A stretch of 64,000 bases of DNA from Prostheceraeus crozeri (taxonomy: Eukaryota; Platyhelminthes; Polycladida; Euryleptidae). The position numbers and the translations under genes were made by a program. The stretch is from positions 1-64,000 of the forward strand of contig CAJQUW010006851.1 in the NCBI GenBank assembly GCA_907163375.1. Reading direction: 5' to 3'. The notes under the pieces are model-generated. The model saw only the letters and a list, made by a program, of their open reading frames with translations. It made no database searches and was not told the DNA's origin. Positions 20,526-31,500 of this stretch are shown here, piece by piece (position 1 is the first letter of the stretch; each line of letters opens with the position of its first letter).

Positions 20526-22486
20526 TTACATGGGGAATAATTTGTTACGAAGTCCCTCATTCAAAACTGCTAAGGCCTCAACGGCATCAGGTTTCAATGA
20601 GCTCCTTTTCTCTGTAAGTATACCCTTTGTGATGCTGAAGTGGCGTTCACTCTCGCCGCTGGATGCTTGTATCACATAGATTTGTCTGCTGACATTTGAT
20701 AAAATAGGAAACTTTTCTTCATTTGATTTCCAATATGACAAAGGATTATCTCCATCATAGCCTTCATGTATATCTGCTTTCGTGTATTTTTCGAACTCCA
20801 CGTCGAAGTTAGAAATTTTTGTCAAAGAATTTGGGAGTGTAGGCGGGACTTTAAGTTTCAGTGCAGCGAATGGATCCAATCTGGGGTTTTTTTGCGAAGG
20901 ACCAGCTTCCATGACATTATCGTAATCAACAGTGGTGCGGTCATCACTGGGACATGCATGTAGGCCTACTGTTATTTTCTCTTGTGACATCTGTCTGATA
21001 CCATTTGAAGCGTCTTTGATCATAACAGAACGATCACTTGCGTTAGGTACAAAATTCAATTTGGAAAATGATGGATCAAGGACGGCTGCGATTGTATGCA
21101 ATGTGTTCACATCAGGCCAGTACTTCAGCAGCATATATTTTCTCAGATTTGCTTTCAAGGTAGAGATGACTGAATGTTCATCCGGATCGACGCTGCAGAT
21201 GTGATCTACGACGAGGTAGCATGTTGGGAGAACTGTTTGTAGACTGGGCCTATCAGCAGATTCGAGCTTGTCCAAGATTCCGTCGAATTGACGAAAGAAA
21301 ACTCCTAACTCGGTCACTAGCGCAAAAGAAATCGATTCTAAACGACTATCCTCATTTCGTCGTTGAAGTTCAGCTCGAAGTGCGTAAAAAGAATCCGCAA
21401 GACTGCTGTATACATTACCAAACCCACGCCACGGACGCGTTTGAGAAAATTTCTTCAAAGTTTTCGGCAATTTTTCTTGCAATCCCGATGTCTGATTTGC
21501 GTATCTTGCAAGGTCTTTGATGGCGATTTCCATTTCTTGTACGTATGGCTTCTCGTCCTTCGTGCATTCCATGCGTTAGTCAAAACAGTGGATAGACGGT
21601 GTGCCATACATTGCATTCTTGATTTCTCTCGAAGTGCACTGACGATATTAGCGCCCTTGTCTGTAGTTATAGGCGTAGTATCCTCACATAGTCCGTATGT
21701 TTGGAAGATATCACTGATTTCAGAGAGAATGTTCTTGGCAGGCTTTTTATCATGGGGAAAGACTTTACATCGAGCCATGAAATGTTTCACTTCATAAGAA
21801 GCATCCATCCAGAAAATGGACAGCTCCAGATACGAACGGTGAATGTGATCGTCAGTCCACAAATCTGCAGTACATGCGACTTCATCACAAGACACGGCAC
21901 TGGATATTCTTTCTTTCATATAGTCAATGAATCTTTCAAATGATTTCTTAACACAATCCCGAATAGTTTTTCTTCCATACCAGATATCATCTACATTCAC
22001 GTTGCCGTACTTATTACCGATTTCTATCATTGTTTTTGCAAGTTGTTTAAGTCCTTCATTTTCCACATCGCAAAAACTATGCATTCCGGAAATAACAAAT
22101 ATTGATTCTGAATCTTTCACTCGTTCTGCATCCGACTTTTCAAGGCGTTTATGTTTGGTGTATTCAGGATTGACTTTGATAGTAGTCTGTCTTGCACGGT
22201 CACCAGCAGTTTCTTTTCTAGATAGACAAGTGTCCCAGTGTCTTTTGAGAGCACTTACTCCCCAGCTTTTACGAGTTCCGTCCTCCTTGACTTTGCTGTG
22301 AGTGCGGATCACCGTCGTCTTGCAGCGGTTGCAGGTCACCCAACATGGTAATCGTTGTGTTGTGCCATACGATGATGTCTCAACAATATGCGCCACATTT
22401 TCCCTTGATTTGTCTTCTGATAGTGTTAATTTACGCGTTGACAATTTCATCTGAATCTGTTTATCAGTAATATTGTCTGGATCCAT
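20526..22486 (-). pseudogene. hAT family transposase (ZBED-like), one frameshift
   Basis: Cut-and-paste transposase, expected to act in the nucleus on the ends of its own element. The first frame (22486 down to about 21572) carries a BED-like zinc finger (C52, C55, H83, C87), the DLWTD block with the first catalytic Asp at 208, TTDKGAN with the second Asp at 276, and the CxxH pair at C293 and H296. The second frame (21572 down to 20526) continues with LDPSF at residues 165-169 and ends in the dimerisation region with SSGESERHFS, placing the last catalytic Glu at residue 309. The join lies near 21572, where a single-base frameshift separates two otherwise open frames of about 305 and 348 codons. 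All catalytic residues are present, so the break is recent or could be a sequencing error. Confidence 0.85.
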
Positions 22487-23259
22487 CTCATACGCATAAG
22501 ATAGGATGCCGAAGCGTAGACAAAGAACAGCGAACGTCGAAGTACGATGCGTAGATATTGAACAGTGGACGGAAGCAGACTGACAATTACTAGAAGACGG
22601 ACGGCTAATATTAAATTGTTCGATTCGTCTGGCACAGCAGACAGTAGACGAGTAATGAATAAGACTAAACGGATAGCTGAGTGAGTGGCGAATGACAATA
22701 AGGGTCCATTACGTACAAGTTATTTGTTGCTGCGCGGTAGGGTCGGCACCAGGGATTGCAATTTCGGGATTGGAGAAAATGGACCGGGATTGCAATCCCT
22801 AGTCGGCACTCCTGCTAATAAGGCGCCATTGAATTCTGAGGCAATCAAGCCGTTGAACAAAATAGTTGTCTACACGAGCCGTATCACACTGAATCAAAAC
22901 AGGGGGACGCGTGCGTGCTGACATCAAGGAATATGTTGACTCATCCACGAGCTATCTTTGTCACGAGCCACATGATAAGTTTATGAACCACGTGAATTCA
23001 TTATAAACTTGATGAGTGACCTGATTCTGATATGCTAATGAATCCCAGCTATGGTTTATGTTTCAATCAATGAGTCAGGATTAAATCGGTTATCAATTAT
23101 ATAGGCTATTCAAAAAATCCAGTAATGTTGAGATGTTCGAATTATGATTCGAATCGATGTTCGAATCGAGATAAAATCAGCCAAAAAAGTCCATCAACTT
23201 GTAAAGCCGGCCTTGGTCATTAGGCCGGCGGCCGGCTTCCAGCTCTGACATGATGTATC

Positions 23260-23918
23260 GAATTTTGAAGGAGTGGGGGGGGGAGGATGAAACCTACAAG
23301 TACCAATACGTCTATATGGCAATCTGTAAGTCCGATACTTCTTTCTTCCCCCCCCCACATTTCTGTTGTTGACACCTGGAAGTGTTGCATCGTCAACAAT
23401 CTTCTCTTACTTACGGGCAGTTTCACTAACGTCGCATAGCGTTGAGTGTGTGTAAAATTGCTCTTATCTGATTTGTAGAACATTTACAGCCTCATAATTA
23501 GACAGCTGCTCGTCATTTGTCTGTAGACAGCAATCACACGAAATTCATGATCACAGCTGTACCTTGTATTCTAACTGAGTATCCAAGGAACCAATCCTTC
23601 ATTCCAGGGTTCAAGTAAGACGTCACGCTGTTGGTTGACAACAAAGGTCTGTCGAAGTACATTAAATATCTAAAGAGAATGACAACTATCAATACATTTT
23701 CCCATTCGACCGCATTACTTTATTACTTACATGAAGTGATTTCAATTGATGCAATAGGCTGATGTAGAAAGGGGATAATGATTCTTACACGAGAGGAAAT
23801 ATACTGACTTGTATTGGATACTTGTCATCTCTGATTTGTTGTCGATGGACTCTTACACGTGATCTAAATATATCTCCTGTGAGTAGCGTCTGCATCTCCT
23901 GCATAGCCTATGTAACAG
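23260..23918. repeat. Dispersed repeat, copy A
   Basis: Nearly identical to 33605-34283. Both begin GAATTTTGAAGGAGTGGGGG and end at GCATAGCCTATGTAACAG. The family is non-coding and includes a G-rich tract and a CCCCCCACATTTCTG tract. Copy A lies 12 bp beyond the hAT terminus; copy B directly abuts the tRNA-like array. Confidence 0.9.
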
Positions 23919-24449
23919 TTGTCCATCCAATGCGGTATGATATGAGTACATCCACAGCATTTTGAGCTCCGTTATTTCTGTGTATTTTGTTTTATGGGGT
24001 ACGCCTATGGCGTGGGTAAGCCACTGCTTATTCGTCCAAGATGTTAAAGGACCCGAAACGAGACGAAGGCAGTTGGTCATCTTGCTAATGAGCACGTTAC
24101 ATATTTTTGCATGTATTTGTTTAAGTGCTTGTTTGCCCAGTTTTATATTTATACTTTCGTTCTTGTCTTTTTGAGCTTTTAAGAATCCGTGTGTCCAGCA
24201 CAGTGAACGCTGAATGAGTCATTTTCAGGACTACCTTACATATATTATATATAAATAGTTTTTATATTTTAATATATTTTAATATCCGCGCGTTAGCGGA
24301 ATTCTGTTACAATGTAGTTCCAGAAAACTTTGCTATTCTTCCACTTTGCCGAATATCATAACGAATAATTACGTGTAATTGTCGTGACTGTGCATATTGA
24401 TCAATCAGCAAGGTAAACATTTTTCGAAATAAAGAGCAATCCAATTTTA
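23919..24449. other. No gene recognised
   Basis: AT-rich, with a TATATATTATATATA tract near 24240. Short frames at 23962-24174 and 24307-24507 lack motifs. Confidence 0.45.
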
Positions 24450-24938
24450 CAATTGATTTATTCGTAGCGATGAAAACATAAGGTCGTACGTCGGTGTGAA
24501 TATGCAAAAACGAGTTGTTCCACGACGTTAAATGGGTTTATTAGCCGATATTTCACAACCAGTTCGGGTTGCGTCGTCAGGGCAGAATGAAATAGACAGC
24601 AATGAATCGATGTGAACTTCCTGTCCCCTCTGTATACAGTATTATCTAATTTCTGTGATTTCTATGACTTTGACTTTATCTGTCTATCTAATGTCTTTGA
24701 TTTCTATGACTTTCTATTCAGTATTGTTTTTAAGATTCCACGCTGCTTTTGTGTCTATAGCTGTTCTATTCTTTTATTGTTTATGGCGCCATTCTGTCTA
24801 GCGAGTAATGTTGACGATCTGCTTCGCAAGCTGTCTATTTCATTCTGCCCTGACGACGCAACCCGAACTGGTTGTGAAATATCGGCTAATAAACCCATTT
24901 AACGTCGTGGAACAACTCGTTTTTGCAATTGATTTATT
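24450..24938. mobile_element. Miniature Penelope-type insertion: 98-bp inverted repeat, 13-bp target duplication
   Basis: Arms 24503-24600 and 24830-24927 are exact reverse complements. A 13 bp direct repeat CAATTGATTTATT lies at 24450-24462 and 24926-24938, with a 40 bp extension between the left repeat and the left arm. The right arm reads CTGACGACGCAACC, then GGTTGTGAAATATCGGC, which fits the hammerhead core CUGANGA, stem, GAAA. The 229 bp interior is T-rich and without a domain, resembling a Penelope 3' untranslated region. The plan matches the insertion at 10232-12018. Confidence 0.72.
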
Positions 24939-26633
24939 GTGTTACCAAAACATTGAAACATTTGTATCACTATTTGAAAATTGCTGATCAAATTGCTGAA
25001 CAAAGGAAAATTCTTTTAATTGCAATCTTTTTCTCTTTAATATTTACACAATTCCTGACACAAAATTGCCAACATCCGTAGCAATCACCAATCAATCATT
25101 TTCCGTGGATACTCCTCTGGTTGGTCAGTCATTTGAAGTAGTGCGCGTCTTAGAAGAATGACCTGACATCATCACTGTGAAAGGGAAGCGCTGTCCAGCA
25201 CACCTGCGCACTATAATTGATATTACCATGAAGTTGGGGCACTTGTGACAAACTATCAACAACTTTGATTTGAACCTATCATTTTGATACCACTTAGCAT
25301 CTAAACATCTTATTTTGTATCAAAACTTCTAACTATATCACACTAGGTGACATGCCACGCTCAATCACGCGTAATTCACGCGTGAATCACGCGTAATTAC
25401 ACATGACCCCAAACATCCGTGGCTATGCGGGACATTACTGCAACATCTGTTATATAAGGTAGTAAAGTTGGCAGTCCTCTTATATAGACTTTGCGCCTCA
25501 TGTGTCTGCATGTATCAGAGGCTAAACAATGTGATAGGACCTCAATTTCATGCTCACGGAAGACAGAACATGCTTAGCGGTTCATCCGTGGTTCAAGCGG
25601 CAGCGCAGACAACCGTAGACGACGCGCAAACTATAAACTTCTAACTAGGCCTATCACTAAAAACACAACTTATTCTGAAGACTACATCGACAGAATCGGA
25701 GTAGAAAGATGAAGGAATAATTCTGAAAAACCTGCTATTTTGTGAAACCTTGTTGCTGTTCTTCATGATAAGAAAATGTGTAGGGCGCAAAGATAATCAA
25801 AACATAAAAGTCAACTCGACACAGCTGTAATGCACAATATTGAATTAGTTATTCAGAGAAAATAGAAAAAGCATTTGAATTCAGTCTCCATTGGCAGTCA
25901 AAAATACTAACTTACTATGAAAGCGTCTAGTATTTACTACCAAACTGACAACTAAATGAATCCTAGGATCCTGGGGATTGCAATCCCTAGAAAACTGCAG
26001 TTGAATTTTAACACTTGATTTTGCATATTGAAAAATTACTATTGCATGAAAAAATTGATTTTATTCGGAATTCTTTCCGCTCTGAAATGCTGCCTTCATT
26101 TGTAGAGACCGTACTGACCGATGCTTGCGCGCACGTCTGAAAATCCCTCAAAACCTGAAACTATCAAAACAATGGCTGTCACAGTTGAGTGTGACAATGT
26201 GAAAGTGGTTGCTGCATAAACATTGCGTGATAAGAGATTTTAATTGGCAGCAAATGTGGCATGTGAATGTCGTTCTGATGTAGGCCTATTGTTTCTCTCG
26301 ATGTTGTGCTATCTGGTTCAAAGGTCGTCGTTATTTTTCTGTTCCTAATTAACTGCGGACATGCAGTGGTTGCATGATCTGTGCAGAATTTGATAAGCAT
26401 GATTGAAGTGCTGAAAAGAGATTTTAATTGGCAGCAATTGTTTTATGAATAAGTGAATGTCGTTTGAGGCAGAGGACAGGCGGTGACTTCTCAGTATTTT
26501 TCAGAAATTATCTCTGATTGGATGAGAACACAACGGCTGGTAGTCATAGATATCAAGATGAAGAAGTTTTAATTAATTTCTGCATTTAAATCGCCGAGGA
26601 GCAATTTTTCCTTAGAACTCAATCAGACGAAGG
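24939..26633. other. No gene recognised; short repeats
   Basis: Three ACGCGT sites occur within 30 bp at about 25367-25396. AGAGATTTTAATTGGCAGCAA occurs in direct orientation at about 26235 and 26418 (first 20 bases shared). GGGATTGCAATCCCTAG at 25976 also occurs near 22786 inside the hAT element. No coding sequence is convincing. The last 300 bases are upstream of the secreted protein gene; no clear TATA box is seen. Confidence 0.45.
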
Positions 26634-27059
26634 ATGAAAGTGGTTGCCATTCTACTTGTTGCTCTTGCAACATGCTATGCCGCAAATGCGCTGACTATGG
26701 GCCTAAACGAAGCCTGTGCAGCTGGTGATACAAAATGTTACGATGGTCTCGTTTGTAAAGCTCAGAAATGTGTAAAAGATCTCACTAGACCTTGCTTTAA
26801 AGCAGAGCACGAAGCTGCCTCTCAGCCATCCAAACATGTCCTCCGTTGCACACCTTGGGGGAGTTACGATCCCAAACAATTCCTTTACCCGTACAGCTAC
26901 TGTGTTGGGATCGACGGCAAACGACTGAAGGGCTACGATGTCCACGTATCGAATGTCGCTGATATGAAGAGACAGACGTGCGACTGCGCTCAAGATAAGG
27001 CGGAGGACACTGAAGGTATAGGGTATTTCGATTGTGATTCAATTGGCAATTATAAATAA
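26634..27059 (+). CDS. Secreted cysteine-rich protein with thyroglobulin type-1-like domain
   Basis: A complete 141-residue intronless frame. Residues 1-19 form a classical signal peptide (MKVVAILLVALATCYAANA), so the product is secreted or stored. The mature part has ten Cys. An N-terminal four-Cys module (C28, C35, C41, C46) is followed by a segment matching the thyroglobulin type-1 pattern: C54, then C72 in RCTPWGSYDPKQF, then YCVGIDGKRLKG around C90, then C116/C118. The family normally has QC and CWCV; here QC is QF (F83) and the first Cys of CWCV is S88, so both partners of one disulfide are gone. Thyroglobulin type-1 domains often inhibit cysteine proteases, but that function is not shown here. 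C134 near the end may pair with C116 or C118. The neighbours are unrelated. Codon use and the full ORF support a real gene. Confidence 0.8.
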   Translation: MKVVAILLVALATCYAANALTMGLNEACAAGDTKCYDGLVCKAQKCVKDLTRPCFKAEHEAASQPSKHVLRCTPWGSYDPKQFLYPYSYCVGIDGKRLKGYDVHVSNVADMKRQTCDCAQDKAEDTEGIGYFDCDSIGNYK

Positions 27060-27600
27060 CTGTGTGAATCTTCATGTGAGAATTGACAATTTCCACGATT
27101 TGGGTTGCCTTTCATGTTCATTATCATTGCCAATAGAGATATTCTTTATTGAACCGTTTTCTTACAAGCAGATCCGATTGCTGTTAGCTAGGGAATAAAT
27201 CTAGTTGCTTTTCTATAATACAGAAACCAAAGAATTGATGATTTTTTAACAGTTCAAAATTGTCAAATCTTCACAATTTTGGAAGCATTTAGCACATTCT
27301 TGTCGTCCTCCATCCCCAACAGTCTTTCATGCGCACTTGTGAGGGATTTCGACCGTTTAGTCAATAATAATCTTTCCTCGGCTAGTCGATGCTTGTACAG
27401 TACTGTTGTATCTCACCATAGAGAGCAGACGAGTCCATGAGACAACATAGTTTTTTCTTCTATATGTTCTAAGATGAAAAATTAGCAGAAGCTAAATGCA
27501 CCCACATATACTGAGAGAGAAATATCGGTGCTACACTATACGTTTTCCCATTTCCTCTTCAAAGCGGATATCCTGAGGTTGATCACGATTGCTCCCTGGA
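27060..27600. other. 3' flank of the secreted-protein gene
   Basis: GGGAATAAATCTAG near 27190 contains AATAAA and may be the poly-A signal of the preceding gene (about 135 bp after its stop codon). Nothing else is recognised. Confidence 0.4.
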
Positions 27601-28051
27601 AAGCAAACTGTCGCGTTTGTATCGTTGACTGGACGTGAACGACGCAGGTCGTCTGCTTCGCGATCATCTCGTCAACTACAGATTTATTGAGGAATACATG
27701 CGTGTGTGCCATCGTTATCTACCGAATCTGACATCAAATTGTGCCTCATCGTCTCCTCTTTCATCGTGTGTTCTCCGTTTGGTCGACGGTTCTCTGGTTC
27801 CAACGCTACGCCGATTTATCATTTTTGTGATCTTTTGGTCATTGTGCGCTTGCGCAGATCTGAATAGTCCTCCACGCTATCCTACCATCGCGTCATCACA
27901 CCGTCTATCTAGCCCTTCGCTCCGTGTTCCGGCTAGTCTGTTGTAGCGTGCATTGTAGCGGCTGGTATTGTCAGTCGAATCGATCAGCTGTTAATCAGTC
28001 TGATCAGCCAGCCCTCCTACGCGTGGTAATCTCGAAATATCGATTAATTGG

Positions 28052-28771
28052 ATGCCAGAAAGTGAATTGATGGCTCGCAAGAACTCTCTGACCAAGAGCG
28101 ACCTGTTGCAAACAATCATTCTGCTGAAACAGCAACATCAGCCTGCTTCCAGTGACTTAATTAGCACGACCGAAGTAGGTAGGATATTTGAGACAAAACT
28201 TCAGGAAGCTCTTGATCCAATCATGAAGAAGATTTGCGACCTGACTTGTGAGACTAATACCTTGAGTTACAGGGTAGGCGTGCTGGAAAAAGAACTGGCT
28301 GAAGCCAAAGACCAGAAAATGGAATTGACGGACAGCATATTGAATGAAGTAACAGAGCGACAAAGAAAAGAAAAGAATATCGTCATTGCTGGTCTTGCTG
28401 AACTATCCGAAGGCACCATTCATGAGAAGAAAGAGCATGACCGCACCTTGTGTCAGGAAATATTGAGCCACACTGATGTTCCCATTGAAGAGTTAAAGGA
28501 AGTTCGGCGCATCGGCAGACCAGGGAATACTGGGAAACGTCTCCTCCTTGTTCGCTTGCAGAGTGTGGAAGCCAAGCTGCTAGCCCTGCGTAATGCAAAG
28601 AAACTACGTTCTAATGCCAACTTGAAGACCATATTCATCAATGCAGACAGGACTCTCTCTCAACAAGCAGCAGACAAGGCCCTGCGAGCGGAATTGAGAG
28701 ACCGCCTCAGCAGAGATGAAGATGTCGTCATTTTCAAGGGGAAGATTGTACTGCGCAGTGATAAACAATAA
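28052..28771 (+). CDS. LINE ORF1 protein (coiled coil and nucleic-acid-binding region)
   Basis: An intact 239-residue frame. Residues 75-115 (VGVLEKELAEAKDQKMELTD onward) form a heptad-like coiled coil expected to oligomerise the protein. Residues 110-185 include RQRKEKNIVIAGLAE, VRRIGRP and RLLLVRL, the pattern of the RNA-recognition-like fold of LINE ORF1 proteins, and the C-terminal part has the DRTLSQQAADKALRAELRDR helix. It is followed within 20-40 bp by ORF2 of the same element. ORF1 proteins coat the element RNA during retrotransposition. The start codon at 28052 precedes a second Met (MARKN) seven codons later; either may be used. Confidence 0.82.
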   Translation: MPESELMARKNSLTKSDLLQTIILLKQQHQPASSDLISTTEVGRIFETKLQEALDPIMKKICDLTCETNTLSYRVGVLEKELAEAKDQKMELTDSILNEVTERQRKEKNIVIAGLAELSEGTIHEKKEHDRTLCQEILSHTDVPIEELKEVRRIGRPGNTGKRLLLVRLQSVEAKLLALRNAKKLRSNANLKTIFINADRTLSQQAADKALRAELRDRLSRDEDVVIFKGKIVLRSDKQ

Positions 28772-28789
28772 TAAAACGTCATATTGTAA

Positions 28790-31369
28790 CTTTCCCGTTT
28801 TCATGCTTTCAAATGCTCAGTCTCTCTTCAAGAAAATTGATGAACTTAGAATTGTTGTCTCTATTAAACGTCCCGATGTCATATGTATTACTGAATCATG
28901 GCTTAACCCCTCCATTTTAGACGAATACATTAGTATTGAGGAGGCGGCAGCATCATTTACGTGCATAATACGTTGTGTTATCATGTTATAAAACTACCAT
29001 GCAACATGCCATCGTCTATTGAAGTATGTGGTATTATTATTATTTCCTCCGTAAAGATGATTGTTTTCAACACCTATGTTCCACCTAGTCTTGACTCCGC
29101 TACTTTGAACGATATCGCACTTTTCTTTGTGAAAATGGTTGATGCACTTCTCATTCAATTTCCTGAATTTCATGTTGTTCTCATGGGTGACTTCAATAAC
29201 TTAGACACCAGATCCATATGCTCTGATCTACAATTGTACAACATCATCAACAAGCCAACACGAGGTGACAACTGTTTGGATGTATTTCTTATCTCGGATG
29301 AACTAGTAGATGTATACCTAGCAGATAATGTCCTATATTATTCCCCACTTGGCAATTCCGACCATAAGACTCTGGTTATGTATCCGACTGGTCCTGAAAG
29401 TCACTGCCCAGGTAGCATCAAACAAGTGCCCGTTTATGATCTTCGACCTTCAAATGTCGCCAGGCTACGCAATGCTTTTCAAAACTTCTCTGCTGAAAAT
29501 CAAGAAACTCTCATGAATGCATCAAACGTAAATCTACAATGTGATTTTCTCCTGAGTTCCCTTCGTAGCCTGGTAGATTCCCATATTCCCACGTCCTGTG
29601 TATCCATTACGAATCGAGATAAGAAGTGGATGACTCCTGTAACAAAGAGTATCATCAATGCCAAATGGGAGGCTTATCGAAACCGTCAATGGGACCTCTA
29701 TGCTCAACTGAAAGTAAAAGTGAAAGAAGAAATAAGCTAGAAAGCTAAGCTTAAATGGGCAAACAAATTAAAGAGCTCCAACAGCATCTGGAAGCTGGCC
29801 AATGAAATGTCGAGCCCAACTGTGAGCAAAAAGAACCTTATGGACCACCTATCAAAGCTGGGTGATGTTAATCATGTCCTTCAGGCTATTCGTGAATCGT
29901 TTGTTTCGAAATTAGCCCCTTCTTCCGAAGTGGATGTACAGGACGTGGAAAATGGCTCACCTTGGGACATTCAGATTTCGGTGAAGGATGTGATAGCATA
30001 TCTAAGGAACCTGAAACCAGGAATTGCAAAATCTCGTGACGATGTTCCCAACACGATTTATAGAGAACTGGCCGACCTTCTTGCAGTGGCCATTCATGCC
30101 ATTATCAAAAATTCTGTCAGCTCGGGAATTTTTCCATCTCAACTGAAATCTGGCGTGACTATTCCAGCCCCAAAATCCTATCCTATTAAGATTGAAAACA
30201 TGCGACCAATCTCGATTCTCCCCACTATTGGTAAAGTGATTGAACGATGCATTGTTAACAGCCTTCAGAGATGTTTTCTTCAAAATTATGATAAACAACA
30301 ACATGGATTCCGACCTAAAGCATCCACAGTAACGGCAATCATCGATCTTCATGAACATGTTTCCCGACAACTCGACGACACATCGACTCTCGCCATTGCA
30401 ATCATAAGCATTGATCTGTCCAAAGCGTTCGATCGCATTCCACACAATCTACTGATCGACAAAGTCACCGACCTCGGCCTGCCCCATGGCTTCATTCGTT
30501 GGCTATATGACTACCTCAGTAATCGACATAACGTTGTGCGCATCGATTGCTCCCTCAGTGAATCATATGAAATAACTTCGGGAGTAATACAAGGCTCCAT
30601 CTTGGGACCATATCTATTCTGTATGTTCACGAATGATTTCAAACCCATTGGAGTCGAAACTCATGTAGTGAAGTATGCCGATGATATGTACCTCGCAGTG
30701 CGACTCAGACAACCCGTTGATTTTGAAATCGTGAGAAATGAGCTCCGGAACGTAGCACAGTGGTGTATGACAAAAGTTCTACAATTAAATATTAAGAAGT
30801 CGAAGATCATGCTCTGTGGACGGATTGGATCATTACCTACGATTCCAGATATCGAATCGGTGGATAAATTGGACATTCTTGGGGTGACAATGGACAAGAA
30901 ACTAAGCTTCACACATCATATACAGTCTATACGCTCCAAATCAGCTTCACGAATGCACGCCTTGAAGATGCTGAGACCTCTAGTTTCTCAGGACGAACTG
31001 CACACCGTCTATACAGCATACATCCGGTCAATCATTGAATATGCCTGCCCATGCTTCTGCGGCTTGAATGTGAAGTTATGTTGTCAATTGGATCGTATTG
31101 ATAGACGAGCCCACAAAATTATTTACTTTGACGAAGCTTATAGCAAGTGTAAATGCTCACCAACAACAATCTCAGAGCGAAGATTTGCCATCTCAAAGAA
31201 ATTATTCAAGGCTATCTGCAACAACCCGCATCACATCCTTGCGCCTCTTGTACCTACAGTGTTGCCACGAACGAGGAAATACCGCTCTTTCCTTTGTCGA
31301 ATTTATGCTCGTTCCCGATCGTTTTTCCCTTTCATGTCCAGTACCATTAATAATGACAATAATTTTTGA
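28790..31369 (+). pseudogene. LINE ORF2 (endonuclease and reverse transcriptase), two lesions
   Basis: The APE endonuclease starts near 28800 with LSNAQSLFKKIDELR and CITESWL (catalytic Glu), loses about 15 codons and changes frame near 28945-28960, then continues with VFNTYVPP, MGDFN (near 29190) and the NSDHKTLV histidine block (near 29350). One TAG at 29738-29740 splits the linker. The reverse transcriptase frame 29807-31369 (520 aa) is fully open: QHGFRP at residues 165-170, DLSKAFDRI at 203-211, IQGSILGP at 261-268, and the catalytic YADD at 290-293, then the AYIRSIIEYACP thumb. The stop is followed by a short 3' end. The RT active site is intact, but the endonuclease deletion should prevent autonomous mobility. 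Confidence 0.85.
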
Positions 31370-31500
31370 ACAATTCTGGAGGAATATTGTGATTATGTGT
31401 TTCGACTTTTTATCATTGTAAATGTCTTTAATTTGCTATCGTGAAGTTACTTGATAATTTTGATGTATAGCTTGATTTTCATTCATTCTAAAATATATCA

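Larger units (their letters stand above)
19583..23247 (-). mobile_element. hAT DNA transposon with BED-type transposase, nearly complete
   Basis: A 3.7 kb element bounded by inverted termini CAGAGCTGGAAGCCGGCC (19583-19600) and GGCCGGCTTCCAGCTCTG (ending 23247). It encodes one transposase on the minus strand (20526-22486). The left subterminal region is dense in GGCCGG. The 8 bp flanks (AGCTGGTT and ACATGATG) do not match, so the usual target duplication is missing; the copy may be recombinant or one flank rearranged. The region 22490-23200 holds no further gene. Confidence 0.85.
27600..31500 (+). mobile_element. Near full-length LINE with ORF1 and ORF2
   Basis: Contains, in order, a GC-richer leader of about 450 bp, ORF1 (28052-28771), ORF2 with APE endonuclease and reverse transcriptase (about 28790-31369), and a short AT-rich 3' end. 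Limits are approximate because no target duplication was found. Only a few lesions separate it from an intact element, so it is the youngest LINE in the window. Motifs fit the CR1-like group; the exact clade is not assigned. Confidence 0.82.

Noticed and set aside
22741-22815. Short inverted pair GGGATTGCAAT ... ATTGCAATCCC as a separate MITE
   Set aside because: The pair spans only about 50 bp, with no target duplication; it recurs as a motif at 25976 but no element boundary could be set.
24612-24902. 96-codon frame with hydrophobic stretches
   Set aside because: It lies in the loop and arm of an inverted-repeat insertion; the hydrophobic character follows from the T-rich composition.
27635-27946. 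103-codon frame before LINE ORF1
   Set aside because: It has no motif and sits in the leader of the LINE; probably chance in GC-richer sequence.
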